Shown here in pieces: positions 18,231 through 26,624 of a stretch of DNA of 64,000 bases. The position numbers and the translations under genes are program-made. Source of the DNA: CAYYKK01 sp046351395 (GTDB lineage: Bacteria; Myxococcota_A; Polyangia; Polyangiales; Polyangiaceae); contig JAXLYP010000042.1 of assembly GCA_046351395.1 (NCBI GenBank), positions 6,945 through 70,944 on the forward strand, given 5' to 3'. Each line of letters begins with the position of its first letter. Position 1 is the first letter of the stretch. The notes below the pieces were generated by a model. It was not told where the DNA came from and did no database searches. It saw only the letters and a list, made by a program, of their open reading frames with translations.

Positions 18231-19525
18231 AGCAGACAATGCACTCCGACAAGATGACCGCAAAAGAGGCGCTCCTTCATGGCGCGGTTCCTCCGCGCAA
18301 TTGGACGATGAGGGCAGCGCTCGCGGCCCTGGTCGTCTCGGTGATCCCGTCGTCAGCCTTCGCGGGGGACGCGTCACCGGAGGGACAGAAGCTCTTCGAG
18401 GCGGGCCAGCACGCGTACCAGTTCGGCGACTTCAAGACGGCGATCGAGGCGTTCGAGCAGGCGTTCCAGCTAGAGCGGCGCCCGGGGTTGCTGTTCTCGA
18501 TCGGGCAGGCACACCGCCGCCAATACACGATCGACCGGCGCCCCGGGCACGTGACGGTCGCCATCAAACACTACCGCGAGTACCTCACGGCCGCGCCGAC
18601 GGGCGGGCGCCGCGCCGAGGCGGCGGACGCGCTCCAGCAGCTCGAGATCCTCGCGAAGTCCCTCGAGGTGGACGGCCAGCTCCCCGCGCTCGAACCCGAG
18701 GAGCCGGGTACGCGCCTCGTGATCTCGTCTCCCGCGGAGCACGCGTTCGTCACGGTCGATGGCGGCGATCGCCGGCCGCTCCCGATCGCCCTCGAGACGA
18801 CCGCGGGCAAGCACACGATCGTCGTCTCCGCGGACGGGTTCGGCGAGCAAAAGCGCGAGATCGAGGTGCCGGAGCACGCGGTGACCGCGCTCGACGTCGC
18901 GCTCGAGGAGACCGCGGCGTCTCTCTCGGTCGCGGGGCCGAGCGGCGCACGCGTCACGATCGACGGGAGAGACGAGGCCACGTTGCCCCTCGCGAACGCG
19001 CTCTCGTTGCCCTCGGGGGAGCACCGCGTGCACGTCTCGCTCGGCGGGCACGAGAGCTACGACGAGACGATCGACGTGCCGCGCGCTGCGGCGCTGAAGA
19101 TCGACGCTGCGATGCCGACCACGACGCAGCGCAAGGCGGCGACGGGCCTGCTCATCAGCGGCGCGACGCTGTTCGGCGCGGGCCTCGTGACGGGGGGGAT
19201 CGCGGTCGCCTCGTACGTGAACGCCTCGTCCCTCAAGAGCGACATCGACGCGGGCAAGGTCGTCTGTCGAGCGGGCCCCTGCGACCCGCTCGACGAGTAC
19301 AACTCGTCCGTCACGTCCACGCAGCAGTTCGGTGCCACCGCGGGCGTGTTCTTGGGCCTCGGCGTGCTCGCCGCGGGCACGGGCCTCGTCCTCTTCGCGA
19401 CGGACTCGCCCGCGCCAGCGAAGGCGTCCCCCAAGGCGGCGCCCGCGCCTGCCGCCCCCGCGTCGAGCGGTGATCTCGAGGTGTCCGTCGGCCCGAGCGG
19501 GCTCCGCGTGCGCGGCACGTTCTGA
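18227..19525 (+). CDS. PEGA/TPR envelope protein, 432 aa
   Basis: The ATGA overlap with the upstream gene supports ATG 18227; a cleaner signal peptide begins at ATG 18308 (MRAALAALVV...SSAFA), so the true start may be there. After the signal come TPR-type helices (GQKLFEAGQHAYQFGDFKTA). Two PEGA-like beta domains follow, one with VISSPAEHAFVTVDG. Two membrane-like hydrophobic segments (about 308-330 and 365-385) bracket a loop with two Cys. The architecture matches the 3460-4401 protein of the first kinase cassette. Probably an envelope scaffold acting with the upstream kinase and lipoprotein (inference from coupling). Confidence 0.82.
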   Translation: MKQTMHSDKMTAKEALLHGAVPPRNWTMRAALAALVVSVIPSSAFAGDASPEGQKLFEAGQHAYQFGDFKTAIEAFEQAFQLERRPGLLFSIGQAHRRQYTIDRRPGHVTVAIKHYREYLTAAPTGGRRAEAADALQQLEILAKSLEVDGQLPALEPEEPGTRLVISSPAEHAFVTVDGGDRRPLPIALETTAGKHTIVVSADGFGEQKREIEVPEHAVTALDVALEETAASLSVAGPSGARVTIDGRDEATLPLANALSLPSGEHRVHVSLGGHESYDETIDVPRAAALKIDAAMPTTTQRKAATGLLISGATLFGAGLVTGGIAVASYVNASSLKSDIDAGKVVCRAGPCDPLDEYNSSVTSTQQFGATAGVFLGLGVLAAGTGLVLFATDSPAPAKASPKAAPAPAAPASSGDLEVSVGPSGLRVRGTF

Positions 19526-19560
19526 GGCGCGCGCGAGATCGCGGGCGCGACGCGCGACAG

Positions 19561-19585
19561 CGCGCGCCCGGACGTCGGGCGCGCG
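19561..19585. terminator. Bidirectional GC hairpin between convergent genes
   Basis: CGCGCGCCCG (19561-19570) pairs perfectly with CGGGCGCGCG (19576-19585) around a five-base loop. It lies in the 73-base gap between a plus-strand stop at 19525 and a minus-strand stop at 19599. There is no T-run, so it may be rho-assisted. Confidence 0.45.
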
Positions 19586-19598
19586 AGCGCCTCTGCCA

Positions 19599-20300
19599 TC
19601 AGAGGAACAGCGCAGGCGCGTCGGGCGTCCGATAACCGTCTTCGCCGATCGTGATGGGCTCGATGACGACGGGCTCGTCCGCGACGACCACACCCGCTTG
19701 GCGCGTGTACGCGCGATCTCCGCTCGCGGTGTCGCCTTCCACTTGCGGGCCGCTCGAAAGCGCCCGCACGAGGTGGAACCCGGGCCCCAGCGCGGCGCCG
19801 CCGAGCTCCTGCGCTTCGATGCGCGTCGCGTCGAGTGGAGAGGGCACGTAGACGACCAAGTGATCCGCCGAGACGCCGACGAGGTCGTCGACCGAGACGT
19901 CGGTCGCGCCGGCGGGGAGCTCCGCGATGAGCGCCTCCGCGACGTCCGTGTCGTAGCCGTGGACGAACGCGGGGGGCGCCTCGGCTTGGATGATCTCGAA
20001 CCCGGACACTCCATCCGCGAGCGTCGCGCGCGTCGCGAACCAGCTCCCCGTGCAGCTCTCTCCGCCGAAGTCCTGCACGCCGTCGCCCGGGTCGGACACG
20101 CAATCCTCCTTCGGCCAATAGAGCCAGACGAGCGCGACCTCTCGCGTCCCGCTGACCGCGGAGGGAGCGAGCGTGCCATGGACGATCGCGGCGGTCGCGC
20201 CGTCGATGGGCTCGGGCGACGGGCTCGGTGGCGCGTCACACGCGGCGAGCACGACGAGGCTTGCGATCAACGAACCACACGAGACGAATCGACCGATCAT
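19599..20300 (-). CDS. Lipoprotein of unknown function, 233 aa
   Basis: ATG 20300 is preceded by AAGGAGG at good spacing. The lipobox is LVVLAAC (Cys21), with Asp at +2. The mature region opens with a Pro/Ser stretch, then a compact domain with aromatic and Cys residues (WLYWPKEDC, GESCTGSWF) and an acidic C-terminal half. No known domain was recognised. It lies 79 bases downstream of the sigma factor gene on the same strand, so it may be part of that operon or a target of it. Confidence 0.7.
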   Translation of the reverse strand: MIGRFVSCGSLIASLVVLAACDAPPSPSPEPIDGATAAIVHGTLAPSAVSGTREVALVWLYWPKEDCVSDPGDGVQDFGGESCTGSWFATRATLADGVSGFEIIQAEAPPAFVHGYDTDVAEALIAELPAGATDVSVDDLVGVSADHLVVYVPSPLDATRIEAQELGGAALGPGFHLVRALSSGPQVEGDTASGDRAYTRQAGVVVADEPVVIEPITIGEDGYRTPDAPALFL

Positions 20301-20379
20301 GAGGGCCTCCTTGGCGGGGCGCGTCCTCGCGCCTCTCGAGCGGGGATGTCCCGCGCCGCGGGTTTGGATCACGGGATCG

Positions 20380-21552
20380 TCAGCGCGCGTGCGCGGGCCG
20401 CCCGCCCGCGCGCGCGCCCGCGACGTCGGCGCCGAGGAGCGCGGCTTCAGGGCCTAGATCACCCGATGGGAACGCCGCGCGGTGCGCGTCGAGCAGCGCC
20501 CGCGCGCGAGCCGTGTCGCCCACCGAAGCCGCGGCGCGCACCGCCTCGAGGCTGCGGAGCTCCTCGAGCAGCCGATCGGGAGCGGGCGCCATCGGCGGCG
20601 CAGCGATCGGAGCGACGGGCGGCGCGGAGGAGATCGGGGACGGGGGGCTCGGCGCTGGCGCAGCGACGCGAGGGATCCCGGTCGGCGCGAGCGAGCGCAC
20701 GAGCTCCGATCGCGAGCGCGCCGTCGCGGGCGGCGCGGGCCGAGGCGGATCGCTCGGCAAAGGCGCCGCGCGCCACGCCGGGACCTCGTGCGCCTCGGAA
20801 TGTGTCGCGACCGGCGCCGCCTCGGGTGGGGCGCTCGCGAGCGCTCCAGTGGCCAAGCGCTGCGCGGTCGGTTCGAGCACGAGCGCGGTGGTGGAGATCG
20901 AGACCGCGATCGCGAAGCGCGCGGCCACCCACTTCGGGATGAGCGCGAGGAAGCCCGCGCGGCGCACCGACTGCGCGTGCCTCTCGCGCGCAGCGCCGCG
21001 CGTGAGCGCCGCGTCGAAGCGCTCGTTCGCACGCCGGAGGCGCGAAGCAGCGGTGCCCCTCGGGATCCCGAGGAGCTCGGCGATCTCGGTGACGCTCCGG
21101 CCATCGATCCGCGCGAGCACGATCACGCAGCGAAGTTCCTCGTCCATCGCCGCGAGCGCCGCGTCGACGGCCGCCCGAGCGCGCGCATGATCGAGCCGCT
21201 CGTCCGCGAGCGGCGCGGCGTCTCGCAGATCGTCGACGAGCGACGCGGCCCCGCCGACGGCGTCGGGGCGGCGGCGCGCCGCGCGGCGCGCGTCGAGGGC
21301 GACGCGTCGGGCGACCCCGAGGAGGAACGCGCGCTCCTTCTCGGGCGGGACGTCGTCCAGGCGCCGCGCGGCGACGAGGAAGACCCTCTGCGCGCCGTCG
21401 GGCGTGTCCCCGGCCGGAACGCCAGCCCGCCGAAGGGCGGCCTCCACGCTCGGTCGGTGCGACGCGATGAGCGCCCGGAGCCGGCCGAGCGCGTGGTTCG
21501 CGAATGAGATCGTCACGCACCCCCCATGGCCGGTCCCCGCGGATCGGATCAC
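20380..21552 (-). CDS. ECF-type sigma factor with fused membrane/Pro-rich tail
   Basis: The first ~180 residues are an RpoE-like sigma factor: a degenerate region 2 and a clear region 4 (EELRCVIVLARIDGRSVTEI, then the HTH GIPRGTAASRLRRA). A hydrophobic segment (about 215-235) follows, then a 120-residue Pro/Ala linker and a short helical C-terminal domain with paired Ala/Arg helices. The tail resembles the periplasmic part of the FecR/TPR partner found with the other sigma locus here, so sigma and anti-sigma-like parts may be fused. GTG 21552 gives a GTGA overlap with the upstream gene; GTG 21516 with a G-rich leader is an alternative start. Confidence 0.72.
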   Translation of the reverse strand: MIRSAGTGHGGCVTISFANHALGRLRALIASHRPSVEAALRRAGVPAGDTPDGAQRVFLVAARRLDDVPPEKERAFLLGVARRVALDARRAARRRPDAVGGAASLVDDLRDAAPLADERLDHARARAAVDAALAAMDEELRCVIVLARIDGRSVTEIAELLGIPRGTAASRLRRANERFDAALTRGAARERHAQSVRRAGFLALIPKWVAARFAIAVSISTTALVLEPTAQRLATGALASAPPEAAPVATHSEAHEVPAWRAAPLPSDPPRPAPPATARSRSELVRSLAPTGIPRVAAPAPSPPSPISSAPPVAPIAAPPMAPAPDRLLEELRSLEAVRAAASVGDTARARALLDAHRAAFPSGDLGPEAALLGADVAGARAGGRPAHAR

Positions 21553-22487
21553 TCGATCGACACGCCGAGCGCGACGCCGACGAAGGGCGCGAGCCCGGAG
21601 CTCTCGAACGCCTGCCCGCGGTCGTCGAAGGCGAACCCCTCTACGGCGGGGTTCAGGACGATCCCCGTGGTGACCTCCAGGAGCAGCGGATCCACGGCCC
21701 GAACCTGGGTGCGCAGCGCAGCGAGGACATTCACGCGGACCGTCGCGGGAGAGTCGGTGACCGAGTCGTCGCGGGAGACGACCTCGACGACGGTCGACTC
21801 ACCCGTCTGGAGAGACAGCGCTTCGATCCCGACCCCGACGCACCCGGAGAGGTGGAGACGCCACGCGTCCGCGCCGATGGGGCAGGTGTCGAGCCGCACC
21901 GCGAACCGCTCGAAGACGGCGTTCGCCTCGGCGTCGGGTCGGCCGGGAAATCCACGGAGGAAGGTGGTCCGGAGCCCCGGCGTGAAGGCACCGACACCGC
22001 GGAGGTGGACGCCCGCGAACAGGCCCGCCGCCCAGGGGCTCGGAGCGAGGCCCCACGCGAACGAGGTCTCCCCGCCCACCTCCACCACGGCATGCGGGCG
22101 GCTCTCGCGGTCCGGCGCATCGGCGGGGCGCGCCGCGGTACCCGGGACGGGCGCCGGTTGGGCGGGTCGTGGTTGGGGGCGCGGCGGATCGACGCGCGGG
22201 GAATCGACGCCCGAGGGGAGCCGAAGCGCGAGCGCGAACGTGAGCGCCTCCGCGACGGTCGCGCACGTCGCGCCCTCGAGGGAGCGCGCGCCGAGCGAGC
22301 CGTCGAGGCGACCCACCGAAGGGCCCTCTCCCGCGCCTGGATCGAGCGAAATCACCGCGCGCGCGTCGGCCTCCTCCGCGTGCGCGAGGACGGTCCAGCC
22401 GGGCGGAGCCTTCGCCTGTGCCATCGCCACGACCTCGATCGGATCGGGACACCCCGGCATCGCCGCGACGTGGAGCTCGAGGATCAT
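21549..22487 (-). CDS. Putative outer-membrane/periplasmic beta protein of sigma locus
   Basis: The start was set at ATG 22487 (MILELHVAAMPG), because upstream in-frame sequence is antisense to the neighbouring lipoprotein. No strong signal peptide is visible, so the start is uncertain. Residues 1-115 form a small alpha/beta domain with CATVAEALTFALAL. A Pro-rich linker follows (about 115-140). The rest is a glycine-rich alternating beta pattern ending ...VGVALGVSIE, like an outer-membrane barrel. The 50544-51560 protein of the other sigma locus has the same layout. It overlaps the sigma gene by 4 bases. Function unknown. Confidence 0.65.
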   Translation of the reverse strand: MILELHVAAMPGCPDPIEVVAMAQAKAPPGWTVLAHAEEADARAVISLDPGAGEGPSVGRLDGSLGARSLEGATCATVAEALTFALALRLPSGVDSPRVDPPRPQPRPAQPAPVPGTAARPADAPDRESRPHAVVEVGGETSFAWGLAPSPWAAGLFAGVHLRGVGAFTPGLRTTFLRGFPGRPDAEANAVFERFAVRLDTCPIGADAWRLHLSGCVGVGIEALSLQTGESTVVEVVSRDDSVTDSPATVRVNVLAALRTQVRAVDPLLLEVTTGIVLNPAVEGFAFDDRGQAFESSGLAPFVGVALGVSIE

Positions 22488-22602
22488 GGTCGAGACGGGC
22501 GCTCCGGTGCGGGGCCGGGCCGCCGCGTTCACGCGGAAAACGTGGGTCCGGGGTGCACGGCGCGGGTCGGGAACGCCGCGGCGGGAGTATCCTACGGCGC
22601 GT

Positions 22603-25017
22603 ATGTCCTCGCTTCGCTTCGCCGCGGGTGCCGCGGCTCTCACGCTCACGGTCGTGGGCCTCGCCGCGGGCTGTGATCTCATCCTCGGCGCGGGCGACTA
22701 CAAGGTCGGCGCGGGGGGCGCTTCGTCGACCTCGTCGGGCGACACGTCCACGGGGACGATGGGGACCTCCACCAGCACGAGCACGACGACGAGCAGCTCC
22801 ACCGGGGGCGCCATCCTCGTGAACGTCTATCCGACGTTCGCGACGGTCGCTCCCGGAGGAACGCAGACGTTCCTCGCCACGGTGGCCGGAGTGTCGGACG
22901 ACTCGGTCGCCTGGGCCGCGCCCGAAGGGACGATCCCCGCCTCGGGCGCGACCGTCTCGTTCACCGCCCCGACCGCCCCCGGGACCTACATGGTCACGGC
23001 GACGAGCGTCGCCGAGCCGGGCGCGACCGCGACCGCGACGGTGACCGTCAGCGCGAACGCCCCCGTCTATGGGCTCGACCTCTCGAACGCGAACAAGCCG
23101 CACCCGCGCATCTACTGGAACCCAGAGCGGATCGACGCGGCGAAGGCGTGGTGGCTCTCGAACGCCTACGCCCCGCCGACCGACGACTACCTGGAGAACG
23201 TCTTCCGGTCGCTCTTCGGGTACGTCGCCTCGGGCGGGGACCCTGCCTATTGTCAGATCCCGCTCGCGTCATTGGACGCGTTCATGAACTCGTGCACCGA
23301 CATGAGCTACGGGTGCGACGAGGCACGCGACTACGGCGAGATCGCGGTCCTCACGTACGACTGGTGCAACGCGGAGATCCCGCCGGGGCAGGAGGCCGCG
23401 ATCATCGCCAAGATCAACGCGTGGTTCGCCATCGTGAACCAAGAGGAGATCGGGAACGTCGGCAACGCCCAGATGACCTTCTATGGCGCGTACGTGCGAA
23501 ACCAGATCGAGTGGGGCATCGCCTCGTACCCGGAGAACACCGCCGCGGCCGACGCGGCGCTCAAGAACGCGCTCGTCACGCGGTACACGAACGACTTCGT
23601 GAAGTTCGCGAACCCGGGCGGCCGAGACGCCGGCGGGCTCCTGCAGGAGGGCCCGGTCTACGGGCCGTTCTACGGCGCGTACGTCTCCATGTTCGCGTTC
23701 CCCACGGCGGAGGATCTCGGGCGCGATCTCTGGAATCAGACCCCCTATTGGCGCGGCGCCGTCCTCAACTGGATCTATTTGACGCCGCCTCGTTACACCA
23801 ACAATCCCAAGCGCCCGGGGTGGGATTTGTTCTCCTACGGGGCGGACGGCACCTGGGGGGACGGCGCCCCCGCGACGAGGGCGGAGCTCGGCGACTTCAT
23901 GACGCGCGCCGCGAACGAATGGCCGAACCTCGGCATCGGCCGGCTCGCCCGCCGCTGGCTGACGCGGGTGAACCCCCTGCGCCACGAGGTCGTGGAGGCA
24001 ACGGACGAGGGAGGCGGCGCGCCCGGGGAGGACTTCAGTGTGCTGCCGCTCGATTACTATGATCCCGGCCCCCAATACCTGATGGGACGGAGCGACTGGA
24101 CGGACGACGCGACGTCGTACCTCTTCGGGATGGGAGATCACTCGTCGGACTATCACGGCCACGCCGACTGGGGGACGTTCCAGATCAACCGGAAGGGACA
24201 GTGGCTCACGCGCGAGACCTCGACGTACTACGAGGACGTCCCCGGCTTCGGCGGCGTCGGTCTCAGCCCCGGCGATCTCGGACTCGCGCACAACGTCCCG
24301 CTCGTGAACGGAGAGGGTGGCGTCCCCGACGGCGTGTTCGGCACGGGCCCGTCGGTCACGCGCCTCGCGAGCACGCCCGCCTACGCGTACGCGAACGTCG
24401 ATCTCACGGGCGTGTACCACGACGACAACCAACCTCCGGGCGGGAACACCGCGGCGCTCCACGTCGAGCGCGAGCTCCTGTTCCTGCGTGACATCGAGGC
24501 GTTCGTCGTGCTCGATCGCTTCCAGTCGGACACCGCGGCGCGCAGCAAATCGTTCGTGTTCCACTGCGAGTCGGAGCCGTTGGTCGTGGACGCGACGCAC
24601 CTCCGGTGCGTCGTCCTCGATCAGGAGCTCGCCGTCACCACGCTCCTGCCCGCGGCGCCCGCCTCCCGCTCGATCATCGACGAGGGCTGCTGCATGACGA
24701 TGCTCGATCCGGGCTCGCAGCAGTGGCGCGTCGAGATCAACGACCAGCCCAACGCGGTCGACAGCTACACGCTGCACGTCCTCCACGCGAAAGACGTCGG
24801 CGGCCCCACGCTCGCGCCCACGGTCGTGGACTCGGCGCCCGCGTCTCCGGCGACGGGGACGCTCACCGTCACGATCGACGATCAGCACGTCGTCGTGTTC
24901 CAAAAGGGGATCACGTCCTCGGGGGGGAGCGTGAAGCTCCACGGCCGCGAGGAGCCGCTCCGCGCGGACCGGCAGGGGATCACGATCACAGACAATGGGG
25001 CGACCTGGAGCCCCTGA
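22603..25017 (+). CDS. Heparinase II/III-like lipoprotein, 804 aa
   Basis: ATG 22603 starts a lipoprotein signal with Cys24 (GLAAGC). A Thr/Ser linker and an Ig-like beta domain (about 70-155, VNVYPTFATVAPGG) precede an alpha/alpha-barrel region and a C-terminal beta sandwich. The key match is YHGHADWGTFQINRKG at 517-532, the H-x-H-x-D-x-G-x-F pattern at the start of heparinase II/III-like domains. It is predicted to cleave an acidic polysaccharide by beta-elimination outside the cell; the substrate is unknown. It is divergent from the 21549-22487 gene and convergent with the kinase at 25031. Confidence 0.8.
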   Translation: MSSLRFAAGAAALTLTVVGLAAGCDLILGAGDYKVGAGGASSTSSGDTSTGTMGTSTSTSTTTSSSTGGAILVNVYPTFATVAPGGTQTFLATVAGVSDDSVAWAAPEGTIPASGATVSFTAPTAPGTYMVTATSVAEPGATATATVTVSANAPVYGLDLSNANKPHPRIYWNPERIDAAKAWWLSNAYAPPTDDYLENVFRSLFGYVASGGDPAYCQIPLASLDAFMNSCTDMSYGCDEARDYGEIAVLTYDWCNAEIPPGQEAAIIAKINAWFAIVNQEEIGNVGNAQMTFYGAYVRNQIEWGIASYPENTAAADAALKNALVTRYTNDFVKFANPGGRDAGGLLQEGPVYGPFYGAYVSMFAFPTAEDLGRDLWNQTPYWRGAVLNWIYLTPPRYTNNPKRPGWDLFSYGADGTWGDGAPATRAELGDFMTRAANEWPNLGIGRLARRWLTRVNPLRHEVVEATDEGGGAPGEDFSVLPLDYYDPGPQYLMGRSDWTDDATSYLFGMGDHSSDYHGHADWGTFQINRKGQWLTRETSTYYEDVPGFGGVGLSPGDLGLAHNVPLVNGEGGVPDGVFGTGPSVTRLASTPAYAYANVDLTGVYHDDNQPPGGNTAALHVERELLFLRDIEAFVVLDRFQSDTAARSKSFVFHCESEPLVVDATHLRCVVLDQELAVTTLLPAAPASRSIIDEGCCMTMLDPGSQQWRVEINDQPNAVDSYTLHVLHAKDVGGPTLAPTVVDSAPASPATGTLTVTIDDQHVVVFQKGITSSGGSVKLHGREEPLRADRQGITITDNGATWSP

Positions 25018-25030
25018 CCGCCGCGCGAGA

Positions 25031-26587
25031 TCAGCGGTTCGGCGGATCCGCCTCGCAGTGCCGATCGACGCACGAGAGCCGCATGCTGGCGCAGTTGATT
25101 CCGCATCCGCCGCAGTTGGGATCGACGAGGATGCTCACGCAGCGACCTCCGCAACCCGCTTGCATCGGCGGGCAAGGCTGACAGACATTCGACCAGCACC
25201 CGAGCCCCTGCGGGCAGAGGGTGGTCTCGTCGCAATAGTTGGGCGGTCGGCTCGGCTTGGAGGGGGCCTTCGGGAGGGAAGAACCGCTCGACGGGGGAGC
25301 CGCGGACGGGCTCGCGACGACCGAGGGCGACCGAGGCGCGAGGAGAGGTTCGGCGGATCGGGGCGCGTCGTGATCCGCGCTCACGACGCCGCGCGCATCG
25401 GCGACGAGGGTCGACGACGACGGCGGCTCTGAGCTCCTCGACCAGAGGCGCGATCCGACACCAAACGCCACGCCCGCGACCGCGACCGCGACTGCGCCGA
25501 TGACCACGCCCGTCGAGACGCCCGCCCGGCGCGGCGGCGTCGGAGGCGGGGCGCTCGCCCCGAGGAGGGCCGGGCTCCTCTCGGGGTGGTTGCCTTCGGC
25601 GCCCTCGCGCTCTCGAGGAAGCTCGACGGGCACCGGGGACGCGACCGCGGCCTCGACCACCCCGCGCCGGGCGAGGCGCGCATCGAGCACCTCTCCCCGC
25701 AGACCGACGACCCACTCCGCGATCACGGTGTTCGGCGCGGCGAGCCCGGCCTTCTCGATCGCCGTCGCCATGGCGCGCGCCGTGGGGAAGCGGCGCTCGG
25801 GATCGCGCTCGAGGCTCTGCATGACGAGGTCGGAGAGCGCGGGCGGGATGTCGGGATCGGTCGCGTCAGGCCGCGCGATGGGGGTCCGAAGGACGTGCTC
25901 GACGATCGCCCAGTGCGTGTCCGCCGCGAACAGGCGGGCGCCGAGGAGCGCTTCCCAGAGGACGATCCCCGCCGCGAACACGTCCGTCCGGCGATCGACC
26001 TCGTTCTTGAGTTGCTCGGGCGCGAAGTACGCGACCTTGCCTTTGAAGCTGCCCTCGGCCGTCTGCAGCGCGCGCCCGAGCGCCTTCGCGACGCCGAAGT
26101 CGGCGACGCGCGCGACCCCGTCGTCACCCACGAGGATGTTCTGCGGTGAGACGTCGCGGTGAACGATCCCGAGTGGCTCCCCCCGATCGCTCGTGGCCTC
26201 GTGCGCGGCGTGGAGCCCTCGCAACGCCTGCGCGAGGACGCCCGCGGCCACCGCCGGCGGCACCTTTTGTCCGCGCGCCACGCTCTCGCGGAGCAGCGCG
26301 GACAGGGGCTCCGCGTGCACGTAGTCCATCACCAGGAACAGCTCCTCCCCTTCGCGGACGACGTCTCGGACCCCCACGACGTTCGGGTGTTGGACCCGGC
26401 CCGCGACCCGCGCCTCCTCGACGAACATCGCGACGAAGTCCGGGTCACGCGCGAACTGCGGGTGGAGGCGCTTGATCGCGACGACCTTGGAAAACCCGGA
26501 CGCGCCATGCAGGCGCCCGAAGTGGATGGACGCCATTCCTCCGGAGGCAAACTCGTCCCAAAGCTCGTACCGCCCGACCCTCCGCAC
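25031..26587 (-). CDS. Transmembrane Ser/Thr kinase with Cys-rich sensor tail
   Basis: GTG 26587. The kinase domain has a degenerate Gly loop ASGGMASIHFG (14-24), Lys39, HRDVSPQN (143-150, the common myxobacterial variant of HRDLKPEN) and DFG (163-165). A single membrane span lies at about 354-378. The outside tail has a Pro/Ser linker and then a ~65-residue module with 13 Cys (about 452-512, CDETTLCPQGLGCWSNVCQP), probably a disulfide-rich ligand or redox sensor. The upstream lipoprotein ends 37 bases before its start on the same strand, so they are probably co-transcribed. Confidence 0.88.
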   Translation of the reverse strand: MRRVGRYELWDEFASGGMASIHFGRLHGASGFSKVVAIKRLHPQFARDPDFVAMFVEEARVAGRVQHPNVVGVRDVVREGEELFLVMDYVHAEPLSALLRESVARGQKVPPAVAAGVLAQALRGLHAAHEATSDRGEPLGIVHRDVSPQNILVGDDGVARVADFGVAKALGRALQTAEGSFKGKVAYFAPEQLKNEVDRRTDVFAAGIVLWEALLGARLFAADTHWAIVEHVLRTPIARPDATDPDIPPALSDLVMQSLERDPERRFPTARAMATAIEKAGLAAPNTVIAEWVVGLRGEVLDARLARRGVVEAAVASPVPVELPREREGAEGNHPERSPALLGASAPPPTPPRRAGVSTGVVIGAVAVAVAGVAFGVGSRLWSRSSEPPSSSTLVADARGVVSADHDAPRSAEPLLAPRSPSVVASPSAAPPSSGSSLPKAPSKPSRPPNYCDETTLCPQGLGCWSNVCQPCPPMQAGCGGRCVSILVDPNCGGCGINCASMRLSCVDRHCEADPPNR

Positions 26588-26624
26588 GGGCTCATGCTAG
26601 AGCAGCATCGCGGGAAGCGCGGGC

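Noticed and set aside
13671..18377. 4.7-kb minus-strand open frame opposite the second kinase cassette
   Set aside because: Antisense shadow; Arg/Glu/Asp-rich composition without domains, while the plus strand encodes clear kinase, propeller and PEGA proteins.
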